A stretch of DNA of 64,000 nt from Panonychus citri (Eukaryota; Arthropoda; Arachnida; Trombidiformes; Tetranychidae), in NCBI RefSeq assembly GCF_014898815.1, contig NW_026515473.1, forward strand, positions 434,001 to 498,000. The letters are read 5' to 3'. The notes beneath the pieces were generated by a model. That model saw nothing but the letters and a program-made list of their open reading frames with translations. It had not been told where the DNA came from and ran no database searches. Of the stretch, positions 36,228 to 47,650 are shown one piece after another. The position numbers were made by a program, and so were the translations under genes. The first letter of the stretch is position 1. Each line of letters starts with the position of its first letter.

Positions 36228-36692
36228 GTTTATTCCCTTAGCATTCAATAGAAAAAGGTCATTGTCCGGTCACGAACTTTGTTCGTGGACAAAATCATCA
36301 ATTACATTGACGTTTTGACCTCGTGAGAAAATTAAATTCGCACTAACAATTATATCTAGGGTCAAAAGCAATTTAAATTACTTGAAATTGGGCCAAACTG
36401 TCAAGATAAATAATAACTTCAGAGGTCAAAAATAAATTCTCATGGATAAATAGGAATTTCGTTAGGTCACTTAGGCAATGTTCAATTTGGGTAAAAATAG
36501 CCAAGGGCAATGTTCAAAGTGAATAAGATGTGAGAATGGGTCGAAAGAGGCGAGAAAAGAAAAAACATTCGGGAAGGAAAAATTTTAGATTAATTTTAAA
36601 GTTAGACAGAGAGAAAGAGAGAGAGAGAGTTAGAGAAATCTCTAAGAAAGAAATTTAAAATTATTAAAATTTAATTGTTTCCCTCCCCGACT
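36228..36692. other. Non-coding interior of the 9.4-kb element
   Basis: Includes a short snap-back CACGAACTTTGTTCGTG near 36.27 kb and a GA-rich run near 36.61-36.63 kb. No gene supported. Confidence 0.35.
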
Positions 36693-36856
36693 TGATCTTG
36701 ATGATCTCCCTCATCAAGATCATCCCCCTGATCTCTCTCTTCACAATATTGATCATCTTTTCGATGATCAATATTGTGAAGAGGCTCGAAATCTTATGGA
36801 TTTCGAGCCTTCGTCCAATGATTTGGACGAGATTCTCATCCAACAGGATGAGAATC
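36693..36856. repeat. Array of five adjacent perfect hairpins
   Basis: Stems and loops: 36693-36704/36711-36722 (12 bp, 6-nt loop); 36737-36757/36763-36783 (21 bp, 5-nt loop); 36782-36793/36799-36810 (12 bp, 5-nt loop); 36811-36818/36823-36830 (8 bp, 4-nt loop); 36831-36841/36846-36856 (11 bp, 4-nt loop). The last four abut or overlap by two bases, all stems are perfect and each has a different sequence. The plus strand is also an open, acidic frame across the array (NLMDFEPSSNDLDEIL), so it might be an altered coding exon. Confidence 0.95.
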
Positions 36857-36869
36857 AAAAATTGTTAAC

Positions 36870-37320
36870 CTCCTCATCATCATCATAAAAACATTTTATC
36901 ATCATCATCTAAATCATTACCATCATCATTATCTCCATCATCTAAATCATCTTCATCTTATTCACCATCATCAGAATCGGCATCATTATCGTTTTCATCA
37001 TCACAATCATCACCATCGTCTTCTCTATCATCGCAATCATCAACATAAGAATTATCTTCATCTTTTTCTTCGTCTTCATCTCCATCTAAATCATCATCAC
37101 CACCATCAGAATCGTCTTCATCTTTTTCTTCATCTCCTTCTTCATATTCTTCTTCCTCACAATCATCACCATCAAGATCAATAACAAGATCACAAACAAG
37201 ATCATCGCCATCAAAATCATCGCCACCAAAATCATCACCATCAAAATCTCCATCTAAATCACCACTACCATCAGAATCAAAATCATCTTCTTCTTCATCA
37301 CAATCATCACCATAAATTGA
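36870..37320. repeat. ATC-rich imperfect microsatellite
   Basis: About 450 bp of variants of TCATCATCATCACCATC. The complementary strand would read as an Asp/Glu-rich stretch, but there is no start or continuous frame to support a gene. Confidence 0.8.
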
Positions 37321-37539
37321 TGAAGATGAAATTTAAAATTTAAAAATTCATCTGGCTGAGGCCAGAAAATTCATTGAAAATTTTGTCGACAAAATCGAAA
37401 GAAAGATTAAACTTTAATAAAAGTTTTCAAGTTTTTATTTCTTTTGAACTTTTATTCGTGTTCGAGTTCTGGTTCTCTTTCTTTTTCTCTTTCTTTTTAT
37501 TTTCTCTTTCTGTGCCAGAGCCTCCATTTTTTAACTACT

Positions 37540-37757
37540 CAGAATAATGAAAGGACCAACGAAAGCCAAACATTTCCTGCTCGATACATAAAATTTTGCG
37601 CAGTATTAGAGAAATTGTGTTGTGAACCATATTAGACAACAACAATAGTGAAAAAAGACCAATATGTAAAAATGAACAAATTACTAATTCTTATTTGACG
37701 ATTAAATGAATCAAGCCAATTGCTGAATTTTTGTAACTCGAAAATAAAAGTTGGTAA
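37540..37757 (-). pseudogene. Gustatory receptor pseudogene, exon-1 part right of the 9.4-kb element
   Basis: Continuation of the receptor fragment at 27673-28111. It starts with the target duplication CAGAAT and matches the GR-A region around 4250-4460 (antisense of the TVVIVYFGSQH segment and following). It stops near 37757 without the N-terminal half. Confidence 0.82.
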
Positions 37758-38438
37758 GATGAGCGTTAATGGTTGGAGGTGTAGCTAATAGCTATCCAAC
37801 ACACATGTTAACTTATTCCGGATTTTTATTTTTATCTTTGATAAGTTTTGTTTTCAAGAATCCAAATGCTCAAGAAACTATTACTTTTATTAAAAAACGG
37901 TTCAAACTCGTGTTTATATTTTCGATTAGCTGATAAATTATCAAATCTGACATCGACATCATGATCGAGCTTTAAATTTAAGAGCTCGAAAAGATTTCTG
38001 TCCATTAACGAGAGTTGAACAAGGGAGATAAATTAACAATATTGGTTATCAAACCTTGCATATTTTCAATCACTCAAGCAATTTACTTTCAATTACATTT
38101 TCTGCAGATTAATATAACTTTGTTTAATTATTAACTCTCAATATTATTGAGAATTCTCGTGCTTTTTATCATTATTGAGAATTAACTATAAATTAATGGT
38201 CTAAGGAAAATGATCATGATTGTTATTATTGAATTTATTTGAATAATTACGTTGTCGGAGTCACATTTCATTATTGTTCTGAGTCTATAAGGAAATATTA
38301 AAGTTATTCTTATAACAGCAAACTGACAATATAAAATAATAATTTCACTTCAATGAACGAAAATTTTCAATTCTAATGGTTATATTGTTTATGGTCATTT
38401 AGGAGAAACCAAGGTTTCGATACCATGATGAAATTTTC
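37758..38438. other. Downstream flank of GR-E
   Basis: From about 37820 it matches the flank of GR-D. No gene is visible. Confidence 0.45.
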
Positions 38439-39869
38439 TCACACACCTATGGTGGAACACATGAGTAGATATATTCCAGTACATTCCAATAAGAACTATT
38501 AATAAAAAAAGAAAAAGAAATCTTTAAACGACCAGAATCATCGACCCATCAGAGGAATGGATATAATTTCAAATGCTCGTATCGATACTTACGATTAAAG
38601 AGAAATTATTACAGATCAAAATATCTCCATTTAAGTATAAACCAAGGTTTCGATATGATAATCGTTCCAAAACTTCAAGCCTCTGAATTATAATAAACTT
38701 TGTATATAAGAAATTTGAATAACCATCAACAAGAAGCTTTTACCTTTAGCATCAAGGAAATGTCTTGACATTTACCAGTCGATAGATTGTAGACCATTGA
38801 ATGAATTATCTTCCCCTGTAGATGAAAATTGAAACATCAACTAATAACTTTCTAAGAATCTTTCTAAGGTAATACAAACTTTTCTAGCAATAAACGAACA
38901 TAGATAGCAATAGAAAAGGATAGTGCATGGTCCAGTGATTGAATACACTCGTAGCAAAATATTTATCACAATATTATTGAAAGTGTATTGTGAACCAGAG
39001 TAGATTAACAGAACAGCCGAAATGGAAATGAACGAGAAAAAGTGTAAAGTAGGTAAATAAATTTGATGATTAAAAGAATCCATCCAATTATTGAGCTTTT
39101 GAAGTTCGAAGAGCCAAACTTTCTGAACTTTAGTGAATCTCAATCGATTATCGAAAATGGTCGTTAATGAAGCTAATCGACAATAAGTAAAAAGTACTGT
39201 CAGAAACCAATGTAAGAAAACCCACCTCGAACTGTATAAAGCAAAATGTGCAAAATAATAAATTATGCAAATGAAAAATAACTGTAAACAAAAAGTGTTT
39301 GCATCTTTCGTCTTTGTCGCAATGATTATTAGATTAGAGAAAAGGTTAATAGATATTGCAAATCTGCTGTAAAATACATAGAATCTGATTCCCTTGATAT
39401 ACCAGGTCAGAATTAGATTATCATAATGATCTGAAAGATGTAGTTCTCTCCTTGAAGATTGCCTTCCCTTTAAATAGCTCACTAGTTGGTTTACGAATGG
39501 CTCTTTGACGAAATTGTTGAGAATAATATTATAAATGTTGAATGGTATTAATACACAGGCAATTAAGAAATAGATAAAATTAACAAATGCTCGGGCTTCG
39601 AAGGAAACTAAAAAATCGCCAAGGATAAACTGAACCGTTTTATTATCCGTTACAATAAGGATTACAGAGCGAACAGTTAAAATTATATTTATAATAACTA
39701 GAAGATAACAAATTAATCGATGATTTTTATTAGTTGTTGATCTTTTAACGATGAACGTTGATTTCTCAATCGATTCAAGTCTCTTGAACGCATCATCTAA
39801 ATCCTCTGGTCCATAATGTTTTGCAAATCTATTGACAAGCTGATTGATCTTATTGAAGATCATTTTCAT
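38439..39869 (-). CDS. Gustatory receptor-like 7TM protein (GR-E), four exons
   Basis: Exons in transcript order: 39869-38880, 38815-38744, 38682-38593, 38495-38439, 402 residues, the same lengths as GR-D. Tail exons read GKIIHSMVYNLS, RLEVLERLSYRNLGLYLN and LECTGIYLLMCST. Both GR-D and GR-E keep complete frames and splice sites despite being a recent pair, which suggests both are still used. Confidence 0.8.
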
Positions 39870-40564
39870 TTAGAACTTTACATTCAAGCTCAACTAGATT
39901 CAGATTAGAAAGATATTTATACTTGAATTTTTCAATTCCAAAATATCAATTAAATTGGACTGAAATCTTGAGAAAAATCTACAACCAACATCATATTGAT
40001 TTTTAAACTAATCGTCTAACGTCTTTCAATATCTTTTTTATTTATTAAATCAATCATCATAATTACCGATAGCATTAAAAAAATCAGATGAATTATCCAT
40101 GCAAATATTAAATTATACACTCAAAGCGAATGAACTTCCGGCAGTATTACATTAGTATATCATTAGCTCAGAAAGAGTGACAACAATTTATCAATCAATT
40201 CAATAGTAAATTTGAATATCTTGAGTAATATATTATTGCGAAATAAATAAATAAATGATTTTCGTTAATCTGAGAAATAGAAAATCGAAATAAAATTTTC
40301 ACGAATTCAACTGTGTTGCAATTGTTCATTGGGAAATAAATCTATCGATCTAATTGAGAATACTATCAATATTCAGTGATGGAGCCCAATTTATTCATTA
40401 AGTTCTTAAATATTAACTGTCGCAAATCAATTATTGAACAAGGTTCAAGATATATACATGTACTTCTTATAGTTGTCTTAAGCTACACTCTCTTGTTGAT
40501 ATCTAGATATCATTAGAATTGGCAATATTAATAAAAATTATTATAATATAAGACAAACAATTCT
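39870..40564. other. Upstream flank of GR-E
   Basis: AT-rich sequence partly shared with 22324-22800. No gene. Confidence 0.45.
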
Positions 40565-41500
40565 GTTTATTATAATAGAATGTGGAACTCAGCTTCTTTA
40601 GACTTCGTTTTGAGTTTATCATGTTCATTATATTCTGGTGGTGAATAGAGAATCAGAGCATTATCATTATTATTATTTGAGAGAGGAATTGGCACTTCCT
40701 TTAGCTTCCTTATTGCTGAGGTTAAAGACAGCTTTCGATTCAATGAATTTTTTGTAGAGATTTTCTTGTAGACATGAAAAGCAACAACAACGATAAGTTC
40801 GATTTTCGAAAGTAAATCAAAATAATGTCTACCATACATTGTATCATGTACAATGTATCATACATTTTTGCACAATCGAAATTAGTTCTTCCAATCTCTC
40901 TTTACCCAGTTCATTATCTTTTTCTGAAGTTGTGGCATCATGGCCACGAAGAATTGGATTCTCATATTTCTTTTTGAAGTCTTGAGCTGTTCCAAAAATA
41001 TCTTGATTGACGAAACGAACCAAATTGAAATATTCCAATAGATCGTTTTGAATCGGTGTACCCGACAAGAGGACACTTCTTTTAGAGTTTGAAGTGTTCA
41101 AGGTAGTATAAGTTTGACTTTTCCATGTTTTTCAATTGATGACCTTCATCACAAAGTGTCAGACCCATTTCACTAAAGAGAATTAGTATGAAGACAAAAA
41201 CTTTTATACGAAAATATCTAAACTAGAATCACACAACGTAGACCACTTGGATTGATGAACATTCTTAAATTTGTGTCGACATCTTCTTTAGAACCGTTAT
41301 CAACAGCGTAAGCATTTAACCGTCCATTCAACCATTTGTTTATCGAGTACCAAACTACTTGGACAAATTATCATAGTGTTTTTGATTATTGATTCAGCCT
41401 TTGGTCGTAAGAGAGTCCACACCAATGTGATACATTTGCATGAGTTTTATCCGAACCCATTTCATCGGCCATGATTTAGCTTATGTAAGAGACCCATTAA
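40565..41500 (-). pseudogene. RAD54-like helicase pseudogene
   Basis: Minus-strand pieces follow the order of RAD54: a decayed Walker A (IMADEMGSDKTHANVSHW near 41.46 kb, GKT region), CPSSLV near 41.36 kb, the DEGH box (GLTLCDEGHQLKN near 41.15 kb), then an open stretch SVLLSGTPIQNDLLEYFNLV and KKYENPILRGHDATTSEKDN (41101-40844). The end overlaps the portion duplicated at 23.2-23.7 kb. Multiple frame changes and in-frame stops, and loss of both termini, make it non-functional. Confidence 0.8.
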
Positions 41501-41761
41501 AAGCTAGTCATTGTTTTGTCACAATTTAATTGTTGTCATTAATTCATTTTTTCAACAATTGAAAAATCAAATTAAATTACAATAATAGAGAAAGAGCAAA
41601 TTAACAATTGTCTTAAAGTATCTCAACAATAGAAAAACAGTTAAGCCAAACTGTTAACTAATCCCTGTCCTTTGTGGGTGATTGGTTGTGTTTTAGTTTA
41701 ATTATACAGTTGGTTGTGTTTAATTAACTGTAAGTTTAATTGGATTTTTTGCTCTGTGAAA

Positions 41762-42322
41762 ATGGTTCGAGTTGTTGGAAACGAAAAGGGCAAAGATAAG
41801 GAAGGAGGTAAAAGTAAAGGTAAGGGCAAAGGTAAATCCAAAGCCGAAAATGAATCAAGTGATGAGTCTGAATTCGATGGAAGTATTGACCCTGCTAATA
41901 TGTCCAATCCCCCTGAGGGTCAAGGTAAATTTTACGATTCTGGTTCATCAGATGATGAAGATGATGATGCATCCATCGCTTCATCAAGTTCAAAAAAGAA
42001 AAAAGGTAAAAAAGGTCGAAGCCGAAGTCGAAGTGCCAGTCCAAATGCCAAAAAACAGAAAAAGGACACCGGTTCAATAGATAGTAATGAAGATGAATTC
42101 GCGGAAGATGATGAAATTTTCAAATCTAAAGGTAAAAGTGGCAAAACTCGCGGTGGTACTTCCTCTCGTGGTCGAGGTCGAGGTGGTTCTCGTGGCCGAG
42201 GAAAAAGTGGTAAAGGTGGAAAAGCAGCACCAAAACCGGAAGAAAGTGAAGAGGGTGATGATGGTGAAGAAGAGAAAAAACCTGACCCAAAGGATAAAAA
42301 GGATAAAAAATCGAAAAAATAA
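41762..42322 (+). CDS. Highly charged RGG-repeat protein
   Basis: Intronless frame of 186 residues from ATG 41762 (good AAAATGG context; no earlier ATG is convincing). Composition is Lys/Ser/Gly/Glu: basic KGKGKGKSK, acidic DSGSSDDEDDDAS, an SR-like GRSRSRSASP, an RGG patch (TSSRGRGRGGSRGRGKSGKG) and an acidic/basic C-terminus. Such proteins are disordered and usually nuclear or RNA-binding. No specific orthologue is recognised. An AATAAA lies about 190 bp downstream. Confidence 0.7.
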   Translation: MVRVVGNEKGKDKEGGKSKGKGKGKSKAENESSDESEFDGSIDPANMSNPPEGQGKFYDSGSSDDEDDDASIASSSSKKKKGKKGRSRSRSASPNAKKQKKDTGSIDSNEDEFAEDDEIFKSKGKSGKTRGGTSSRGRGRGGSRGRGKSGKGGKAAPKPEESEEGDDGEEEKKPDPKDKKDKKSKK

Positions 42323-43122
42323 TCAATCCAATTCTCGAGTAGAACACGAAAAAAAATCCCAATTACCGTTATTCCAATCATGAAATTCAATTATAATCAT
42401 CAATCTTTTTCTTTCTCAATTTTACTCCAATAACTTTTCATCTATTCCTCTGTTTACTATCATTATATTTACTTATGATTAGATTATATCTTTCATCTTT
42501 ATTATTAATGAAATAAAATGATCTAATTTGTTAACACCTTATTGATTATTGATTCCTTTATGAATTTAATACCGTTTCTTATTAGGCTTCATTCTCGTTA
42601 ATCTTAATCACAATAAACCATCAACATGACAATTTCCCCTTTTATATATCACCAAATGTCCTACATTTATCGTAATGATTAAAGTAATCATGTTATTAAC
42701 TGTAAGAGAGACAATTTAATTGATAACGAGGTTTCCCTTGGATTTTATCAATTTGTCTTAATTTTATTACATTGACAATCTGATCACCAATTCAATTGTG
42801 AGTCTTATTAACTACGATTGTAAATGAAGCATTATTTTAATGTCTATTTATTTTCAGCAACAATTAAATTTACCGTTAATTTGTTCATCATTTTTGATTT
42901 TCTAAATCAAATATCACCCTGATATCTAAAAGTTTTGGATAATCAATTTCTGTTAATTCAGTGTCGACTTAATCATCATCAATGGTTACTATCGATTTAA
43001 TCAATCACTTAATTGTTTTGCGAGTTATGAAATCATAGAAATGTTTACCGAATCATTTTGATTAATGTATTAGTGTATTGTTTGCCACAGTTTTAATTAG
43101 TGTTGTTAATTGTTTGAAAATC
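42323..43122. other. Intergenic region
   Basis: AT-rich, no gene. Contains the polyadenylation signal of the RGG gene and the promoter region of the TRAF-like gene. Confidence 0.5.
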
Positions 43123-46100
43123 ATGGAGACATTGGCTGGTTTTGATGGAGTTTCAATTGATCGTGTCCAGTTTGTTGATCTTTATCCCGAAAATTTCAAA
43201 TGTGACCAATGTGGACTATTAGTTAAATTGATTGTTAAAACATCAGCTCCATTTAAATTAACAGAAAATGGATTTGAAGATTCATCTCTTAATCCACCTT
43301 CACGTCCAAGGTGTGGTCATAAGTTTTGTAATCCATGTTTTAATTCAATCTCATCTGATGGTCGACTCTTAAAGTGTCCAATCGACTCGTTAATTGTTCC
43401 CAAAAAAGAGGTGAGTTAATTTAATCTAACGGTTAATCTTTACCAGATTAATTAAACATGTGAAAAACTTGATTCGGTAAAAGTTATCGAATCCATTAGA
43501 TTGATCCAATTAGACAATTAGGTATTGAAAATTGTCCATTAATTGTGATCATTTAAAACAAAATGGAAAATATTAATTGTTGAGAATTAATCATCCATCT
43601 AATCTGCAATCATCTTAATTAATTACTCTACAATCTAAACACTTGTAACATAAGGATATTATTTATCAACCATTTTCATTTAATGAGGGTAATATTTTGT
43701 GTGATTAAATTTAATTGTTGAACATCAATCATATTGATTGTTTGAGTAGATTTTGATTTCTTTGTTTGGTAAAATTCAACATCAGCAAAAATTATTACAA
43801 TCAGAACAATCAGTTTATCCGTAATTAGTGATTGATTGAGTTACATTTACGATGATAATTATGATTATCATTATTATCGTTTATTAATTATTACACTTTT
43901 TTAGTATTTATAACATTATGTATATGTTGATGATGATGATGAATAGATGAATGGAAGTGATCGTGATATTGATTTTACAACATTAATTAGATCACTAATT
44001 AAGGAAATATTATGTGAATGATCTTACAAGGGATTGTAATGAAAAAAGGAAGTGTCAATTGAGAGAATCAGTCATGACAATTGAAGTTTGTGCTTTTGTC
44101 ATGGATAATTTAACTAATAATAATTCAAATGTTGATATAAATGAGATGAAAAGTCTGAATATGAAAAATAGTAACGTTTCGTTATAATCTTAGAGGGTCA
44201 GAGGTTAAATTATCTTCATGTTGGTCAGTGGTCCGAGAATCTCGATGTGGTGTAAAGTTAATTTCAATGGTTTCATTGTTGAAACGTAGGATTGGAGGTC
44301 GATCTCCGTTAGGTTTTGGTGTACTTTTAAGAGCCGTTTCATTGACCATTGACATGTCCCATCCTGATTTAGGGATAGATTGTGTTGTCTCATCGGGTTC
44401 GGCTATTCGAACTGTCCTTTTATTGGCATTGGATGATAATCGCTTGGCTTTAGCTTTGGCATGGCTTCTCCATAAAAGATATTCAAGAATTAAACTTCTC
44501 AGAGAGATGATTATTCCTAGAACATTTTTCACGATGAAAATTGAAAGGGATCGATCATAGGCAGCGGCAAGGTGAATACGAATAAACAAATAAGGGATAT
44601 TAACGTTGAAAAGACGGATGAAATGGACAAATACATTGGTACCATAAATGTGTCTCTCTGGATGATTTCGGATAACTGTTTCCTCTGCTTGACTTTTCTT
44701 ATGTAACTTTGAAAGTTGATAAATACCAAGAGTTGGATAGACAACGTTAAGAGATCCTAAGGCAACTATGGTGTAGATCAGTGGTTTAGATATATGAGGT
44801 AAATGGATAACTTGTTTGGTTATCGGGTCGATATCGGGTGTAACTAGTTCAAGGAAAAAGATGAGATCGAAAATTTCAAAGGTTGTATGGCCGATAAGTT
44901 CATCTGTTAATGTCTTTGACCAGCTACGGTGAACTTCATCTTCCAAATTTTTATGAACTTCAATCCAGAGTAAAAAGATTAGAGCAGTACAGGCGAGAGC
45001 AACTTCAAACAATTTAGATCCAAATCGAGCAGTATCATCGCCAGAGGTCATTTTGATTAGAACATCGTTGGTGAAGAAGATGAAAATTTTGAAAACCAAA
45101 ACAATTGAATAGAGAAACCAAGAGATATAACTTAAGGGTAGAACACCCATTGTACGGGGTAACCTGGTACCGAAAAGTTGTTGGCCTGTTCTTGCCTGAG
45201 GGCACAGAGAACCATAGGTATTGATGTTAATTGTTGAGACTGTTGGATCACCACCACCACCAGCGGAAGGTTGTTTTTGCATCATCCAACTGGAATAATG
45301 TCTTTTAGCCATTACAATGGCGATGATGAACAAAACCATGATCATAACATCAATTAGAAATAGAAAATACCAGCCAACGGCTCCTCTACTATAGTAAATG
45401 ATATAATAATCAAGAAAAAAGCTTTGAAGACAAAGGGCAATCGCCAGGGCAAGACCTTCAAGAATTTTCCATGATTGTAACCAGCAAATGATACAAATTG
45501 CTTTTCCATTGTTGAATAAATGTTCCAAACTAGTGGCAATATCTTCCCTTCTGATACCATCTACATCACTTTCACTACAAGCACCATTACAATGGTGATG
45601 GTGATTCCGAAGACTTGAATGGGAACTTGTCCGGGAAAGATTCATCTTTCAATTGGATTCCAATAATTCTGAGGAAAAACAAAAGAGAAAAACAATCAAA
45701 CTAAACAACAGAATAACATTAACAATTAGCAAGTAAACTCTTACCTTTTAAATAGATGAGGAAATAAATGATGATAAAATGAGAATAGAAAAGTTTACAG
45801 AGAGATAAACAGAGAGAGAGAGAGAGAGAGAAAAAACTTTTAGGGTGAGACCACTTGAAGAATGAGATTGAATTAATCTTCCTCTAAACAACAGTAAACA
45901 TTGGATACATGGCAATAGATTGCAAGTGGAAAAAGGAGGAAAACATTAAATCCATAAATTGGTCTAATTGTGATAAACAACAATTAACAGCAACAAGTAA
46001 ATGAAACAATAAGAGGTTCAAGTTAATCTAGTTAACAACAGAAAAATTAATCAACAAGTGACTCAACACTCGATGGGCGTTTACGTTTCCATGGTTACCA

Positions 46101-47650
46101 AACATATGGACCAAATTGTTTACACATTCAACTCGATTCTCTAATTGGATTAGTGTTTTAATTGTTATTCATCTAATTTAATTAGTCTCGTAGAATGTTA
46201 ATTAATTATATTCGATTGTTTTGTTCTGTGGCATCCATTTCATGGAACTTTGTTTTTTCTTGTTCTCTTCTATTCTCTCTGAAAATCATTTGATATTTAC
46301 TTTATTTTCTGATGACAATTAGAAACTGTTTCTTATTATCCAGTGAATTTGATTAGTGATTAAATAGGTAATTTGTTCAACAATCTAAAGTTGAATTAAA
46401 CTTAAATTGGATAAATATTTCATCATTTTCAATGTGATTCTTTGATTTTGTTTACATTTTTCTTTCTTTCTTTTTAATTTCTTTCTAATTGTTGGTGGAA
46501 ATGTTTTCTTTTGATCATTGAAATTTCTAGTTTACTGAGGATCGATTGGATTCTGAGACCATTTTGGATAAAGATGTTTACTGTTCATATCGAAGTCGTG
46601 GTTGTAAAAAGACCTGTCGCTTGAGAGATTTAAAAGTAAGCTAATTAGTGTCGAAATCTATTCTGACAATTAACTAACTATTGTGATATTTAGTTAACAT
46701 TGACTAATATTGAATTTTCTTGTCTCTCTTTTTGTTTCTGTTAGGATCACATGAGAACTTGTGTCTATGGGGTAATTAACTGTCCACTTAAGTGTGGAGA
46801 GGGAATCGTAATTAAAAAGCTTCCATCTCATATGGCAATGGAGTGTCCAAGACGAACAATTAGTTGCTCATTCTGTGAAGATGATATTCCATTACAATCA
46901 AAAAAAGATCACGAATCTAATTGTTCCCGTCGACCTACAATTTGTACCTATTGTAAGCGTAAAATGGCCTTTGGAGATTTGAGGAAACACTATGACATTT
47001 GTCCAGGTAAACCAAGAACCTGTAGATTAACACCAATGGGATGTAAATTTGTGGTAAGTTAATTGTAATTTAGATAATCAATTACGATTATTGATTAATC
47101 AACTTTTCTCTCTCTCTCTCCAAATCAAAGGGAACCAAAGATGAAATTGAACAACATGAATCAATCTGGAAAATTCATGTCGATCCAATAGTTAAATATT
47201 TCTCAAGTAGAAATGATAATTACTCAGTAAGTTAATCAAACTTGTAATTAAACTAAATTCTAATAGTCTATTCAACTATTATTTCCACAATTGAATTAAG
47301 GATGACCTTAAATTACGAGTTAATGATACACTGACCGTAGTAAAGGAATTGAATGAAGAAAATAAAACATTAAAACGAAGTTTGGAAAAATTATCATTCC
47401 AATTGCAAACAATTATCGGAGACAATTCAATCTTAAAGGAGACAATTAACAAGATGGAATTAAAATTTCAAGCAACAATCGAATCGATGACAGATGAACA
47501 AAAGTTTCTACTCGACGAAATTCAGGTTTGTTTCAAACTTCGAAACTAAACAAAAACTTTTCGAAAAACTTTTAAATTGACTAATCACCTTTTCTTAATT
47601 GTTTGCAGCGTTTGAAAGATATCGTAATCATTGGAGAATCATCCGTATAA
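43123..47650 (+). CDS. TRAF-like RING/zinc-finger protein without MATH domain, six exons
   Basis: Exons 43123-43410, 46531-46635, 46745-47053, 47131-47226, 47301-47525, 47609-47650, all phase 0, 354 residues. Exon 1 holds a RING-type finger (CDQCGLLVKLI, RCGHKFCNPC, CPID). Exons 2-3 hold TRAF-type zinc fingers (CSYRSRGCKKTCRLRDLKDH, CPLKCGEGIVIKKLPSH, CSFCEDDIP). Exon 5 is a coiled coil. TRAF proteins link receptors to ubiquitin signalling, and their receptor-binding MATH domain normally follows the coiled coil; here the frame ends 14 codons into exon 6. Intron 1 (3.1 kb) contains a complete gene on the opposite strand. The 3' part is duplicated at 52.86 kb. Confidence 0.85.
44182..45645 (-). 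CDS. TMEM121/CECR6-family membrane protein, nested in TRAF-like intron
   Basis: Single-exon frame of 487 residues from ATG 45645. About six hydrophobic segments follow a His-rich N-terminus (LAIALCLQSFFLDYYIIYY, WYFLFLIDVMIMVLFIIAIV, ISWFLYSIVLVFKIFIFF, and others). The pattern GVLPLSYISWFLYSIVL with later FGSKLFEVALACTALIFLL recalls the TMEM121 family (the fly homologue is called hole). The C-terminus is polar with Lys/Arg-rich AKAKAKRL. It lies entirely in intron 1 of the TRAF-like gene on the other strand. Membrane nature is clear; the family call is from memory. Confidence 0.62.
   Translation of the reverse strand: MNLSRTSSHSSLRNHHHHCNGACSESDVDGIRREDIATSLEHLFNNGKAICIICWLQSWKILEGLALAIALCLQSFFLDYYIIYYSRGAVGWYFLFLIDVMIMVLFIIAIVMAKRHYSSWMMQKQPSAGGGGDPTVSTININTYGSLCPQARTGQQLFGTRLPRTMGVLPLSYISWFLYSIVLVFKIFIFFTNDVLIKMTSGDDTARFGSKLFEVALACTALIFLLWIEVHKNLEDEVHRSWSKTLTDELIGHTTFEIFDLIFFLELVTPDIDPITKQVIHLPHISKPLIYTIVALGSLNVVYPTLGIYQLSKLHKKSQAEETVIRNHPERHIYGTNVFVHFIRLFNVNIPYLFIRIHLAAAYDRSLSIFIVKNVLGIIISLRSLILEYLLWRSHAKAKAKRLSSNANKRTVRIAEPDETTQSIPKSGWDMSMVNETALKSTPKPNGDRPPILRFNNETIEINFTPHRDSRTTDQHEDNLTSDPLRL

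Larger units (their letters stand above)
37820..41110. repeat. Segmental duplication, copy 2 (receptor GR-E + RAD54 remnant)
   Basis: Counterpart of 20270-23690. Beyond 41110 this copy continues into more RAD54-derived sequence that is absent from copy 1, so copy 1 was cut by the junction with the GR-C block. Confidence 0.85.

Noticed and set aside
36870..37320. Acidic protein on the minus strand of the ATC-rich repeat
   Set aside because: Low-complexity repeat with no start, no promoter and broken frames.
41895..42390. Long antisense frames over the RGG gene
   Set aside because: They mirror the biased composition of the sense gene and have no independent support.
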